A DNA stretch of 64,000 nucleotides from positions 124,001-188,000 of the forward strand of contig NZ_LKHP01000003.1 of the NCBI RefSeq assembly GCF_001440545.1, written 5' to 3'. Source of the stretch: Caloramator mitchellensis (lineage in GTDB: Bacteria > Bacillota > Clostridia > Clostridiales > Caloramatoraceae). The position numbers and the translations under genes are program-made. The notes beneath the pieces are model-generated. The model did not search any database, had not been told where the DNA came from, and worked only from the letters and a program-made list of their open reading frames with translations. Numbering within the stretch: the first letter of the stretch is position 1; every line of letters begins with the position of its first letter. Shown here one piece after another: positions 52,567 through 60,943 of the stretch.

Positions 52567-53214
52567 ATGAAAAAACTATTATCAATACTAATTATGCTTG
52601 TTATGACAATAAGCTTTATGGCAGGATGTGCTTCAAAATTGTCTGAAGACAATGGCACTAATCAAGAAGTTATGGTTGTTGATAAAGAAAAAAAGGAAAT
52701 TAGGATATTAACAGAAGTAAATGGAAAATACTTTACAGAGAGCACAAGACATGGAGTAGTATTTAAAGACGGGAAAAATGGAGAAAAGTCAATTTTAAGG
52801 TCGTTTGTTGATGAAAAGAAATTTTATGAAGCGATGATGTCTTTAGGAGCTAAGCCTGGAAATAATTTAACTGCTGAGGATATGAAAACAGGAACAAAGA
52901 CAATTGAAGGTTCAAAGGTTAATGTTTTTGTTACATGGGACGGATTCGGAAAGGAAATCCCTTTTGCAGACATAATTAAATCAAGCGACCCAAGACCTAT
53001 CGATATAAGATTTGGCGGCAATATTGAAAGAGCAAATAAGAATAATACCGGATGCATTCTGTGCCTTGATAGCTGCCCAACAGGTATTACAAGCAACGCA
53101 GCATATCCAGCAGGTTGGCATGATATGATGAAAAAAGTAACTTTTAATGCTAATGAGGAAGTTTTGCCTAAGGATGGAACTAAGGTTACAATAATATTTA
53201 GACTTGCTGAGTAA
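52567..53214 (+). CDS. YdjY-like lipoprotein with CxxC cysteine cluster
   Basis: 215 residues, ATG 52567 behind AAAGGGGGAAC. Lipobox FMAGC with Cys21. The mature region has a MMSLGAKPGNNLTAEDM segment, DIRFGGNIERANK and TGCILCLDSCPTGITSNAAYP near residue 160. That Cys-x-x-Cys...Cys cluster and the GGN(I/L) segment match my memory of E. coli YdjY, annotated as ferredoxin-like, though no full 4Fe-4S motif is present. The neighbouring TVP38 and YnjBCD-type genes repeat the E. coli gene order. Function unknown. Confidence 0.78.
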   Translation: MKKLLSILIMLVMTISFMAGCASKLSEDNGTNQEVMVVDKEKKEIRILTEVNGKYFTESTRHGVVFKDGKNGEKSILRSFVDEKKFYEAMMSLGAKPGNNLTAEDMKTGTKTIEGSKVNVFVTWDGFGKEIPFADIIKSSDPRPIDIRFGGNIERANKNNTGCILCLDSCPTGITSNAAYPAGWHDMMKKVTFNANEEVLPKDGTKVTIIFRLAE

Positions 53215-53253
53215 AATTAATGGGCATTGAACATCTTATAATGGAGGTGCTTC

Positions 53254-53631
53254 ATGACATTTTTCAAACTATTATATAATACCTTTATATGGGGATTATT
53301 AGGAGCTATTATTGCATTTCAAAATACATGGTTGGAAATGAGAGTGAATATTGCAATTTTTATTCCAGTTATAATGATTATTTTTACTTTAATTTTTGTT
53401 TTTCTAAAAAAAGTTAATTATTTGGATTATAAATTTAGCATTACAAATCTTTTAATTTGCAGTATATTAGCTGTTTTAGTTTTAGGAATTAAAAGGATTA
53501 GAATTGTTCCTGCGTCAATTATAAGAGAAGGCTTGGGGATACCAAGCCTTAGTTTTGATGCTGTTAATTTAAGTTTGATTTTAATATTATCATTGATACT
53601 TTCGATAATTTGTTATTTTGAAAAAAATTAG
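53254..53631 (+). CDS. Small four-helix membrane protein, unknown
   Basis: 125 residues, ATG 53254 behind GGAGGTGC, 39 nt after the YdjY-like gene. Four hydrophobic segments (about 10-25, 31-50, 62-80 and 100-122). A charged loop IKRIRIVPASIIREGLGIPSL lies between the third and fourth. No family recognised. It ends 7 nt from the convergent AlaX gene and is probably cotranscribed with the lipoprotein gene. Confidence 0.72.
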   Translation: MTFFKLLYNTFIWGLLGAIIAFQNTWLEMRVNIAIFIPVIMIIFTLIFVFLKKVNYLDYKFSITNLLICSILAVLVLGIKRIRIVPASIIREGLGIPSLSFDAVNLSLILILSLILSIICYFEKN

Positions 53632-53638
53632 ATGTTTA

Positions 53639-54802
53639 TTAAATATACTCTCCAATAAAGGCAACAAACTTCTTGATTTTTTCTCTATCATCAAAACTGC
53701 CCTGGGCAAATTTAGGACCACCACCGCCACGACCGTTGAATTTAGGGAGATTTTCTTTAAAAATTTGTCCGCAGTTTAATGGAAGGTTACCTCCATGTGC
53801 AAGTATAACCTTTTTGTCTGGGAGTGATGCAAATAATATTGCTTTATCAATTAGTGAAGCTGTTTTGTTTGCTATTAATTGAATTTCTTCAAAGGACTTA
53901 TCTTCAAATATTTGAACAATATTATTTTCTAATGAAGATGCAGCTATTTCTTTAGCTATAAATTCTGCATTTAATTCCCTCTGAAGGCTCAATTGCTTTG
54001 ATATATTTTTAATATCTGATTGAAGCTGGTCGATTTTAGGCAATATTTCATGTTGAGGAACAGATAGATTTTTTATTAGGGTATTTATAACTGTATTTTT
54101 ATCCTGAAAATCCTTGAGAAGTCTTTTACCACATTTAAAATAAACCCTTGTCATGTTCTTATATTTTTCTGTTTTTAATATTTTTAGCATTCCAATTTCC
54201 CCAAGGTTTTTAACATGTGTTCCACAGCATGGAGAATAGTCAATTCCTTCTATTTCAACTATCCTAATATCAACATCTGTAGGAGGAAGCTTTCTTAAGG
54301 GTAGTTTTTTTGCTTCTTCAAGGTTGATAATATAAGACTTAACTGGAATGTTTTTAAATATTAAGCTGTTAACCCTATCTTCAACTATTTTAACTGTCTC
54401 ATCTGATGCGTTCTCAAGTCCAATGTCAATGCTTATGTAATCTTCTCCAAGGTGAAAACTGTTTGTTGGTGCGTTATAAAGCTCTATAAATATCGCTGAT
54501 AAAAGGTGCTGACCTGTATGATTTTGCATATGGTCAAATCTTCTTTCAAAGTCAATTTTACATAGAACTTTTTCATTTTCAATTTTTTTATCTAAAACGT
54601 GATATATTTTATCACTATCTTCAAACAAATCTATAACTTCAATTCCGTCTATACTTCCAAAATCCCTTGGCTGGCCACCACCCTCAGGATAAAAAGCTGT
54701 CTCGGAAAGTTCTACTATAAATTTTCCGTCCTTTTCAATTTGATTAACAACCAAAGCTTCCCATTCTTTTATATATGGATTTTCATAATAAAGCTTCTGC
54801 AT
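53639..54802 (-). CDS. Alanyl-tRNA editing protein AlaX-L type with DHHA1 domain
   Basis: 387 residues on the minus strand, ATG at 54802 behind GGAGTGA. The N-terminal half is the AlaRS-like editing domain: FYPEGGGQPRDFG, HMQNHTGQHLLSAIF with the HxxxH metal pair, and CCGTHVKNLGEIG completing the zinc site. A helical linker follows, then a C-terminal DHHA1 domain ending in GRGGGGPKFAQGSF. It hydrolyses Ser-tRNA(Ala) or Gly-tRNA(Ala) made in error. Long AlaX forms of this length are common in Clostridia. Confidence 0.92.
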   Translation of the reverse strand: MQKLYYENPYIKEWEALVVNQIEKDGKFIVELSETAFYPEGGGQPRDFGSIDGIEVIDLFEDSDKIYHVLDKKIENEKVLCKIDFERRFDHMQNHTGQHLLSAIFIELYNAPTNSFHLGEDYISIDIGLENASDETVKIVEDRVNSLIFKNIPVKSYIINLEEAKKLPLRKLPPTDVDIRIVEIEGIDYSPCCGTHVKNLGEIGMLKILKTEKYKNMTRVYFKCGKRLLKDFQDKNTVINTLIKNLSVPQHEILPKIDQLQSDIKNISKQLSLQRELNAEFIAKEIAASSLENNIVQIFEDKSFEEIQLIANKTASLIDKAILFASLPDKKVILAHGGNLPLNCGQIFKENLPKFNGRGGGGPKFAQGSFDDREKIKKFVAFIGEYI

Positions 54803-54817
54803 TATATCACTCCTTAA

Positions 54818-54846
54818 CAGTGCCAGGCACTTAAGATTAAGATTTT
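54818..54846. repeat. REP-like palindrome, copy C3
   Basis: GTGCCAGGCACTTAAGATTA unit followed by AGATTTT. Inverted relative to copy C4 at 54970; the two frame the murJ promoter region. Confidence 0.75.
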
Positions 54847-54919
54847 TATATATATTATATTGCTAATTTGATATTTTGAATAGATATACTAATTAATTTA
54901 GAAGTCTAAAATACTTATG

Positions 54920-54948
54920 TGGAAAAAGACAAAAAAATATGGTATATT
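54920..54948 (+). promoter_or_regulatory. Probable promoter of the murJ gene
   Basis: TGGAAA (54920-54925) and TATATT (54943-54948), spacer 17. Lies between the inverted REP-like copies C3 and C4. Confidence 0.5.
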
Positions 54949-54969
54949 AAAATTTAAGCGTTTATTAAC

Positions 54970-54996
54970 AACTTAATCTTAAGTGACAGGCACCAT
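54970..54996. repeat. REP-like palindrome, copy C4
   Basis: AACTTAATCTTAAGTGACAG followed by GCACC, inverted copy of C3 with a GACAGG change. Ends about 5 nt before the murJ ribosome site. Confidence 0.75.
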
Positions 54997-55011
54997 GAAA
55001 GGAGAAATATT

Positions 55012-56586
55012 ATGGCGAAGAGTAATTCTAAAAATATAGGAAAAGCAACTGCAATTGTTATGCTGATGCTTTTTTTTAGCAGAATACTGGGTTTTGTGAG
55101 AGAAATGATAGTTGCAAAGGTATATGGAAGAAGCTATGTAACAGATGCATTTTTTGCGGCGTTCACAATCCCGGATGTAATGTTTTATCTTTTAGTAGGC
55201 GGCGCCTTAAGTTCAGGTTTCATGCCTGTTTTTACGCAATATATTGCAAAAGATGATGAGGATAATGCCTGGAGGGCAGCTAATACATTTATTACTGTTG
55301 CACTTATATTTATAGCTTTATTCAATTTATTTGGAATAATATTTGCAAAATATTTAGTTCCTCTTGTTGCAGTTGGAAGTTTATCGAGTAAGGAGATGTA
55401 TGATTTAACCGTTAAGCTTACAAGGATAATGTTTACTGCTGTTACTTTTACGGTTTTTGCAGGGCTTACAAGGGGAATTTTAAATTCATATAATATTTTT
55501 ACATCACCATCTGTAGGACCAGTTCTATATAATGTTGGGATGATACTAGGTGCTGTATTATTAGGAAATAGATTTGGCATATATGGACTTGCAGCAGGGG
55601 TTATATTGGGTGCACTTTTAAACTTTTTAGTTCAGGTTCCAGACTTTTTAAAGGTTGGAAAAAGATTTAGATTTGAGCTTGATATAAAACATGAAGGATA
55701 TAAAAGGATGCTCGCTCTTATGGGACCTGCGATAATTGGACTTTCAATTTCACAGCTTAACCTTGTTGTAAATCAAAACATAGCATCGGTTCTTGGTGAG
55801 GGAAGTATTACAGCCTTAAGATACGCAAACAGACTAATGCTGCTGCCGCTTGGAATATTTGCAATGGGAATAGCTACGACAATTTTTCCTACTTTAAATA
55901 TGCAGATTGCAAGGGGAGAGATTGAAAATTTTAAGGAAACATTTTCACTTGGAATAAGGGTAGTGTTATTTATTACAATACCTTCTGCTCTTGGAATGAT
56001 TGCATTGAATGTTCCTATAATCAGGCTTTTATTTAAGACAGGCAAATTTGGAGAGGAAGATGTATTAATAACAGCATTTGCTCTTGCATTTTACAGCTTA
56101 GCAGTTGTAGGACAATCAGCAGTTCAAATTACAACAAGGGGTTTTTATTCTCTTCAGGATACAAAAACTCCAGTAAAGGTTGGTGCATTTACTGTTTTAG
56201 TTAATATACTATTAAACTTAATGTTCGTAGTTTTCTTTAAAAGGCTTGCTATAGGCGGCATTGCACTGTCATACTCGATTACAAGTTTATTGAATATGAT
56301 AATGCTCCAGAGGGGGCTTGCTAAAAGACTGAATGGTTTAAGAGAAAAGGAAATATTAATCTCTGGTATTAAGGCAACAATTGCATCTTTATTGATGGCA
56401 ATAGCTGCGTTTGCAACGTCAAGAATAGTTGAAGCAAAGTTTGGAGTTGTATCAAAGATATCGCAGCTTATAGATGTAGGAGCGGCTGTAAGTGTTGGAA
56501 TAGTAGTATATATTTTAGTTGCGGCACTTTTAAAGATGGATGAGCTAAAATTTATGGTTTCTATGATGAATAGAAAGAAGAGATAA
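55012..56586 (+). CDS. murJ: Lipid II flippase MurJ
   Basis: 524 residues, ATG 55012 behind AAAGGAGAAA. About 14 membrane segments; FSRILGFVREMIVAKVYGRSYVTDAFFAAF at the N-terminus carries the conserved Arg residues of the MurJ cavity, and ITTRGFYSLQDTKTPVKVGAF near residue 380 is typical. It flips undecaprenyl-PP-linked muropeptide across the membrane. It is monocistronic and outside the polysaccharide locus, so it is the better candidate for the housekeeping MurJ than the paralogue at 30026. Confidence 0.92.
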   Translation: MAKSNSKNIGKATAIVMLMLFFSRILGFVREMIVAKVYGRSYVTDAFFAAFTIPDVMFYLLVGGALSSGFMPVFTQYIAKDDEDNAWRAANTFITVALIFIALFNLFGIIFAKYLVPLVAVGSLSSKEMYDLTVKLTRIMFTAVTFTVFAGLTRGILNSYNIFTSPSVGPVLYNVGMILGAVLLGNRFGIYGLAAGVILGALLNFLVQVPDFLKVGKRFRFELDIKHEGYKRMLALMGPAIIGLSISQLNLVVNQNIASVLGEGSITALRYANRLMLLPLGIFAMGIATTIFPTLNMQIARGEIENFKETFSLGIRVVLFITIPSALGMIALNVPIIRLLFKTGKFGEEDVLITAFALAFYSLAVVGQSAVQITTRGFYSLQDTKTPVKVGAFTVLVNILLNLMFVVFFKRLAIGGIALSYSITSLLNMIMLQRGLAKRLNGLREKEILISGIKATIASLLMAIAAFATSRIVEAKFGVVSKISQLIDVGAAVSVGIVVYILVAALLKMDELKFMVSMMNRKKR

Positions 56587-56635
56587 AAAAGTCGTTAAAA
56601 TCCATTCAAAGGTGCTAAATAGATTTTTATAAATT

Positions 56636-56663
56636 AGGGCTGTCTTATTAAGACAGCCCTTTT
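56636..56663 (+). terminator. Intrinsic terminator after murJ
   Basis: AGGGCTGTCTT and AAGACAGCCCT form an 11-bp stem around ATTA/TT, followed by TTTT. Confidence 0.92.
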
Positions 56664-56765
56664 GAGCAATCTTTAACTTGTAGTCTAAACCTGCGGGCAA
56701 GTTTTAAAAAAGCATGGAAGCGCCATGCTTTGATTATTACATTATGCAGGTCAAAGGTTGCTCAA
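56662..56765. ncRNA. Candidate structured RNA or MITE-like element
   Basis: Paired ends TTGAGCAATCTTT (56662-56674) and AAAGGTTGCTCAA (56753-56765) give a 13-bp outer stem with one G-T pair. Inside are hairpin AACTTG/CAAGTT (56675-56703) and hairpin AAAGCATGG/CCATGCTTT (56709-56731). The loop of the first hairpin holds ACCTGC (56689-56694), which can pair with GCAGGT (56746-56751) to make a pseudoknot. This compact three-way layout is riboswitch- or sRNA-like, but I recognise no known class. Alternatively it is a small transposable element with 13-bp terminal inverted repeats. No coding potential. From 56766 to 56990 I see only AT-rich sequence and a possible promoter (TAAAAT near 56953) for the next gene. 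Confidence 0.4.
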
Positions 56766-56990
56766 GAGAAGTTCTCCAATAATCAGTATAAATTAATAAT
56801 ATAAATTTAAATGGGAACTATAATTAATGGGTATAAATATACAAAAATTCGACATAGTCTAAAATTAAAGAAAAATAGTAAATAATTTAAATAATAAGAC
56901 ATAATTTAAAATTTTCAGATGAAATTTGATTTTATATTTAGGTTTTGTATGGTAAAATAGTGAAGTAATAATGTCAAAAGGAGGTATATT

Positions 56991-58910
56991 ATGTCGGAAA
57001 AGAGAGGTTTATCCCACGGTGCTTACGGCGGAGTAAAGGGAGACGATTACGTTCCATTTATATCTGCAAGTGAAGCACTTCCGGAAGCAACATTTGTTTC
57101 TATTTTACTTGGTGTTTTATTTGCAATTATCTTTGGTGCTGCAAATACTTATCTTGGACTTAAGGTTGGTATGACAATTGCAGCCGGAATTCCAGCGGCA
57201 ATACTTGGAACAGGTCTTTTAAAGGGTATATTTAGAAGAAACAATATACTTGAGGCTAATATGGTTCAGGCTATTGCTGCGATGGGTGAGTCAATAGCAG
57301 GTGGAGTTATATTTACACTTCCGGCTATTATCATCTGGGGATTTGAATTAAAACTTTCAACTATAGTTTTTGTTACATTGCTTGGAGGACTTGTAGGTAT
57401 TTTATTCGTTGTTCCATTAAGAAGATATCTATTAGTTGAAGAACACGGAAATCTTGTTTATCCAGAATCAATGGCTGCAGCAGAAGTATTGGTTACAGGC
57501 AGCCAAGGTGGTGCTGGATTTAAGACAGTTATGACAGGTCTTGCAGGTGGTGGATTATTCAAATTATTTTCAGGCGGATTCAGATTCTGGCTTGAAGAAC
57601 CAGAATGGACTTTAAAACCACTCCAAGGAACTATATTTGGCGTTGATGCAATGGCATCACTTGTTGGTGTTGGTTACATCGTTGGTATTGAAGCAGCTCT
57701 TTACATGTTTGCAGGTGCTATCGTAGCATGGCTTGGATTGATACCACTTATAAAATATATTGGTGCAGGTCTTACAACACCACTTTTCCCGGCAACTGTA
57801 ATAATTGCTGAAATGGATGCTTGGTCAATATGGAGTAAATATATAAGATACATCGGTGCTGGTGCAGTTGCTGCAGGTGGATTTATAAGCCTTGGAAGGT
57901 CGCTTCCAACAATTGTGAATTCATTTAGGTCAGCAATTTCAGGAATAGGTGCAAAGGGTGGAACACAAAAGAGAACTGAACTTGATGTTCCAATGACATG
58001 GGTTATTGCAGGAGCTTTGTTAGTATTCTTCCTAGCATGGTTTATTCCAGTTATAAAGACTGGTCCAATAGGTGCGTTACTTGCTGTATTCTTCTCATTC
58101 TTCTTTGCGGTAGTCTCAGCAAGAATAGTTGGTCTTGTTGGTGCATCAAACAACCCAGTATCAGGTATGACAATTGCAACTTTATTATTCGTTACTACTG
58201 TATTAAGAGTAACAGGATATGCAGGGGATGCAGGAATGATTACTGCACTTGTTGCAGGTGCAATAGTTTGTGTTGCTATAGCTGTTGCTGGTGGTGCAGC
58301 ACAAAGCTTAAAGACAACTTATATTATCGGTGGAACACCAAAGTATGTTGAAATAGGAATGTATATAGGTCTTGCTATAGCATCAGTATTTGTTGGTATG
58401 GTTGTGCTGATGCTTCATAGAATATATGGAATAGGTTCAGAGCAAATTGCAGCTCCACAGGCAACATTAATGTCAATGGTAGTTAAGGGAGTTATGACTC
58501 AGCAATTACCATGGGCACTTGTTGTAGTTGGTGCAGTGTTTGGAGTAATGACTGCTTTGATGGGAATTCCAATACTTCCAGTTGCACTTGGACTATACCT
58601 TCCAATACACCTAAGTGCAGGTATATTGGTTGGAGGTCTTATAAGATTATTTGTTGAAAAGAAATTCAAGAATGATGAAAAGACTCAAAAGGAACAAATC
58701 GAAAAGGGTGTTCTTCTTGCATCAGGTATGGTTGCAGGGGACGCTTTAATGGGTATATTAGTAGCTGCATTTGCAGGTCTTGGAATTGATATTGCATTTG
58801 GTGCTAAGATTGCTCCAGCTTTAACTTCAAATCCATGGACTGCTGCAGTTGTTCTTTTAGCATTCTCTTACTGGGTATATAATTTCTCAGTAAAGAAGGA
58901 TAATGCTTGA
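56991..58910 (+). CDS. OPT-family oligopeptide transporter
   Basis: 639 residues, ATG 56991 behind AAGGAGGTAT. About 14-16 membrane segments; FGAANTYLGLKVGMTIAAGIPAAILG near residue 45 is the OPT N-terminal signature, and a second half repeats the pattern (SARIVGLVGASNNPVSGMTIATLL, MGIPILPVALGLYLPIHLSAGI). OPT proteins import di- to hexapeptides, or metal-chelate complexes, by proton symport. It is about 65-70 percent identical by eye to the paralogue at 60944, with a PqqD-like protein and a dipeptidase between them, so peptide uptake is the more likely role. Confidence 0.92.
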   Translation: MSEKRGLSHGAYGGVKGDDYVPFISASEALPEATFVSILLGVLFAIIFGAANTYLGLKVGMTIAAGIPAAILGTGLLKGIFRRNNILEANMVQAIAAMGESIAGGVIFTLPAIIIWGFELKLSTIVFVTLLGGLVGILFVVPLRRYLLVEEHGNLVYPESMAAAEVLVTGSQGGAGFKTVMTGLAGGGLFKLFSGGFRFWLEEPEWTLKPLQGTIFGVDAMASLVGVGYIVGIEAALYMFAGAIVAWLGLIPLIKYIGAGLTTPLFPATVIIAEMDAWSIWSKYIRYIGAGAVAAGGFISLGRSLPTIVNSFRSAISGIGAKGGTQKRTELDVPMTWVIAGALLVFFLAWFIPVIKTGPIGALLAVFFSFFFAVVSARIVGLVGASNNPVSGMTIATLLFVTTVLRVTGYAGDAGMITALVAGAIVCVAIAVAGGAAQSLKTTYIIGGTPKYVEIGMYIGLAIASVFVGMVVLMLHRIYGIGSEQIAAPQATLMSMVVKGVMTQQLPWALVVVGAVFGVMTALMGIPILPVALGLYLPIHLSAGILVGGLIRLFVEKKFKNDEKTQKEQIEKGVLLASGMVAGDALMGILVAAFAGLGIDIAFGAKIAPALTSNPWTAAVVLLAFSYWVYNFSVKKDNA

Positions 58911-58939
58911 ATCTATTAACAGTTTAATAGTAAAATATA

Positions 58940-58962
58940 GGAGAGGCGAATTGCTTCTCCTT
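58940..58962 (+). terminator. Stem-loop after the first OPT gene
   Basis: GGAGAGGC and GCTTCTCC with a short AATT loop, followed by TTAATTT. A weak terminator or attenuator between OPT and the PqqD-like gene. Confidence 0.65.
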
Positions 58963-58984
58963 AATTTATTTGGTGGGTGATGAT

Positions 58985-59338
58985 ATGGCAAAGGAAAAAA
59001 AGGATGATAATTTTCTGCTCTATATTCCAAGAAAAAAACATACTACATATGAAAAGAGAAACGGTAAAGTTTATTTGATTTTTTATCACAACAAGCCTAT
59101 TGAAAAATTTTTAAGATGGCTTGTAAAAAAACCTGCGGTTTCTGATATGGAACTTGACAATTTAGGCTCAACTGTCTGGGAACTTATAGATGGGCAAAAT
59201 ACTGTCTATGATATCGGCCAAAGATTGCTTGAGAAATTTGGAAAGGATGCAGAACCTGTTTATGATAGGTTAATAATGTATCTCAGATATTTAAATAGAA
59301 GAGGATGGATAGCCTTTGATAGAGGCAATCAAGAATAG
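58985..59338 (+). CDS. PqqD-family protein (RiPP recognition element type)
   Basis: 117 residues from ATG 58985 behind GGTGGGTGAT; TTG 58970 is in frame but precedes it. Residues 55-115 have the PqqD layout: LDNLGSTVWELIDGQNTVYDI, then LEKFG, a helix and YLRYLNRRGWIAF. PqqD-type domains are winged-helix folds that bind precursor peptides of RiPPs, but free-standing ones also occur away from such clusters. No radical-SAM enzyme or precursor is nearby, so the partner is unknown. It sits 11 nt before pepV in a peptide-uptake region. Confidence 0.83.
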   Translation: MAKEKKDDNFLLYIPRKKHTTYEKRNGKVYLIFYHNKPIEKFLRWLVKKPAVSDMELDNLGSTVWELIDGQNTVYDIGQRLLEKFGKDAEPVYDRLIMYLRYLNRRGWIAFDRGNQE

Positions 59339-59349
59339 GGGGGATTTGT

Positions 59350-60738
59350 ATGAATATTAATCAAAAAATCGATGAGATGAGAGAAGAGATAATAAGGTCA
59401 ACTCAGGAAATTTTAAAGATTAAAAGCGTTGAAGACACTCCAAAGGAAGGAATGCCATTTGGTGTGGGAGTTGCAAAGTCACTCGATTATGCTCTAAAGC
59501 TTTCAGAAGAATTAGGATTTAAATCAGTTAACATGGATGGATATGTTGGATATGCTGAATTTGGTGAAGGAGAAGATTACATAGCTGTTTTAGGGCATCT
59601 TGATGTTGTTCCAGAGGGAGATGGATGGATACACCCACCATATGGTGCTGAAATACACGATGGAAAAATTTATGCAAGAGGTGCACTTGACGATAAGGGA
59701 CCTATGATAGCTGCACTTTATGGTTTAAAGGCTATAAAGGATTTAAATTTACCTCTTTCAAAGAGGGTAAGAATTATATTTGGAACTAACGAAGAAACAG
59801 GTTCAAATGACATACCCTATTATTTAAAATATGAAAAACCACCTGTTGCAGGATTTACTCCTGATGCTGAATTTCCACTCATTCATGCTGAAAAGGGATT
59901 AACTGTATTTAATGTTATTAAGGATTTAGTAAAAAAACCTGAAGGTGATGTTTCAGTAAAGTATATAAAGGGCGGTCAAAGGGCTAATATGGTTCCAGAT
60001 TACTGTGAAGCAGGTCTTGTAGTTAAAAATGTGGAATCTGTAAAGGGAATAATAGATGATTTTATAAATAAAACTGGTTTTGAATTAAAATATGAATTAA
60101 AGGAAGAACTTTTAATCGTTAAAGCATTTGGAGTTTCAGCCCACGGAAGCACACCTGAACATGGTAAAAATGCTATTATGATGATGTTTGCTCTTCTTGG
60201 AGAACTTAATTTAGGAGAGAGCGATATCAAGCATTTTATTGACTTTTTTAATAAGTATGTTGGCTTTGAAACAAAGGGTGAATCCTTTGGATGCTATTTA
60301 AAGGATGAAACCGGGGAACTTTCCTTCAATGTAGGCGTTGTTGAAATGAATGAGGATAAAGTTACGATGGCGCTTAACCTAAGATACCCATGCACTTATA
60401 AATTTGAAGACATGATGAATCCATTTAATAAGAGGATTGAAGGAACAGGAATAAAAGTTGATAAAATGGCACATCAGGAACCACTATATTTTGCAAAAGA
60501 CCACGAACTTGTAAAAAAGCTTATGAAGGTTTATAGGGATATTACAAATGATGACAGTGAACCTATAGCAATTGGCGGTGGAACCTATGCAAAGGAAATG
60601 CCAAATACTCTGGCTTTTGGACCACTATTCCCAGGAAAACCAGATGTAATCCACCAGGCAAATGAATATATAGAAGTTGAGGATTTGATTTCGATAACTA
60701 AGATATATGCAAACGCTATATATGAGCTTGCAAAATAA
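59350..60738 (+). CDS. pepV: Dipeptidase PepV (M20 family, Sapep type)
   Basis: 462 residues, ATG 59350 behind GGGGGGA. VLGHLDVVPEGDGWIHPPYGAEI carries the first metal His and following Asp, GALDDKGP the bridging Asp and GTNEETGSND the catalytic Glu pair. An inserted dimerisation-like lid domain contains GVSAHGSTPEHGKNA, and AIGGGTYAKEMPNTLAFGP holds the C-terminal metal His region. The zinc enzyme splits dipeptides in the cytoplasm, the natural step after OPT import. Ends in a strong terminator. Confidence 0.94.
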   Translation: MNINQKIDEMREEIIRSTQEILKIKSVEDTPKEGMPFGVGVAKSLDYALKLSEELGFKSVNMDGYVGYAEFGEGEDYIAVLGHLDVVPEGDGWIHPPYGAEIHDGKIYARGALDDKGPMIAALYGLKAIKDLNLPLSKRVRIIFGTNEETGSNDIPYYLKYEKPPVAGFTPDAEFPLIHAEKGLTVFNVIKDLVKKPEGDVSVKYIKGGQRANMVPDYCEAGLVVKNVESVKGIIDDFINKTGFELKYELKEELLIVKAFGVSAHGSTPEHGKNAIMMMFALLGELNLGESDIKHFIDFFNKYVGFETKGESFGCYLKDETGELSFNVGVVEMNEDKVTMALNLRYPCTYKFEDMMNPFNKRIEGTGIKVDKMAHQEPLYFAKDHELVKKLMKVYRDITNDDSEPIAIGGGTYAKEMPNTLAFGPLFPGKPDVIHQANEYIEVEDLISITKIYANAIYELAK

Positions 60739-60764
60739 AAAACTTAATCTTAAGTGCCTGGCAC
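60738..60764. repeat. REP-like palindrome, copy C5
   Basis: AACTTAATCTTAAGTGCCTG followed by GCAC, starting on the pepV stop codon. Immediately followed by the pepV terminator. Confidence 0.75.
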
Positions 60765-60766
60765 TT

Positions 60767-60801
60767 TTGCACAATATGCTTATCATATTGTGCAATTTTT
60801 T
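60767..60801 (+). terminator. Intrinsic terminator after pepV
   Basis: TTGCACAATATG and CATATTGTGCAA form a perfect 12-bp stem around CTTAT, followed by six T. Confidence 0.93.
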
Positions 60802-60809
60802 GTTCATTT

Positions 60810-60837
60810 TTGACAATTTATTGATTTTGAATATACT
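60810..60837 (+). promoter_or_regulatory. Upstream promoter candidate of the second OPT gene
   Basis: TTGACA (60810-60815) and TATACT (60832-60837), 16-bp spacer; near consensus. A second set, TTGCAA and TATTAT with a 17-bp spacer, lies at 60885-60913, so tandem promoters are possible. Confidence 0.6.
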
Positions 60838-60884
60838 TTATTTTAAAAATTTTTGAAAAATTTTATTCAAAAAAGAAGGATTTT

Positions 60885-60913
60885 TTGCAAACTTGTAGAA
60901 TTAATTTTATTAT
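60885..60913 (+). promoter_or_regulatory. Proximal promoter candidate of the second OPT gene
   Basis: TTGCAA (60885-60890) and TATTAT (60908-60913) with a 17-bp spacer, ending about 30 nt before the start codon. Confidence 0.5.
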
Positions 60914-60943
60914 ACGACAAAATATTACATAAGGAGGGGTATC

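Noticed and set aside
56708-56731. AAAGCATGG hairpin as a simple minus-strand terminator
   Set aside because: It does have a T run on the minus strand, but no minus-strand gene ends there, and it fits better as one arm of the larger fold.
56662-56765. Bacterial SRP RNA or 6S RNA
   Set aside because: The GGAAGC-like loop lacks the conserved SRP domain IV partner sequence, and the size and central bubble do not fit 6S RNA.
58002-58351. 117-codon + strand frame inside the first OPT gene, and a similar one at 61774-62175
   Set aside because: Both are Cys-rich shadow frames at equivalent places of the two paralogues; the likeness comes from the duplicated OPT genes.
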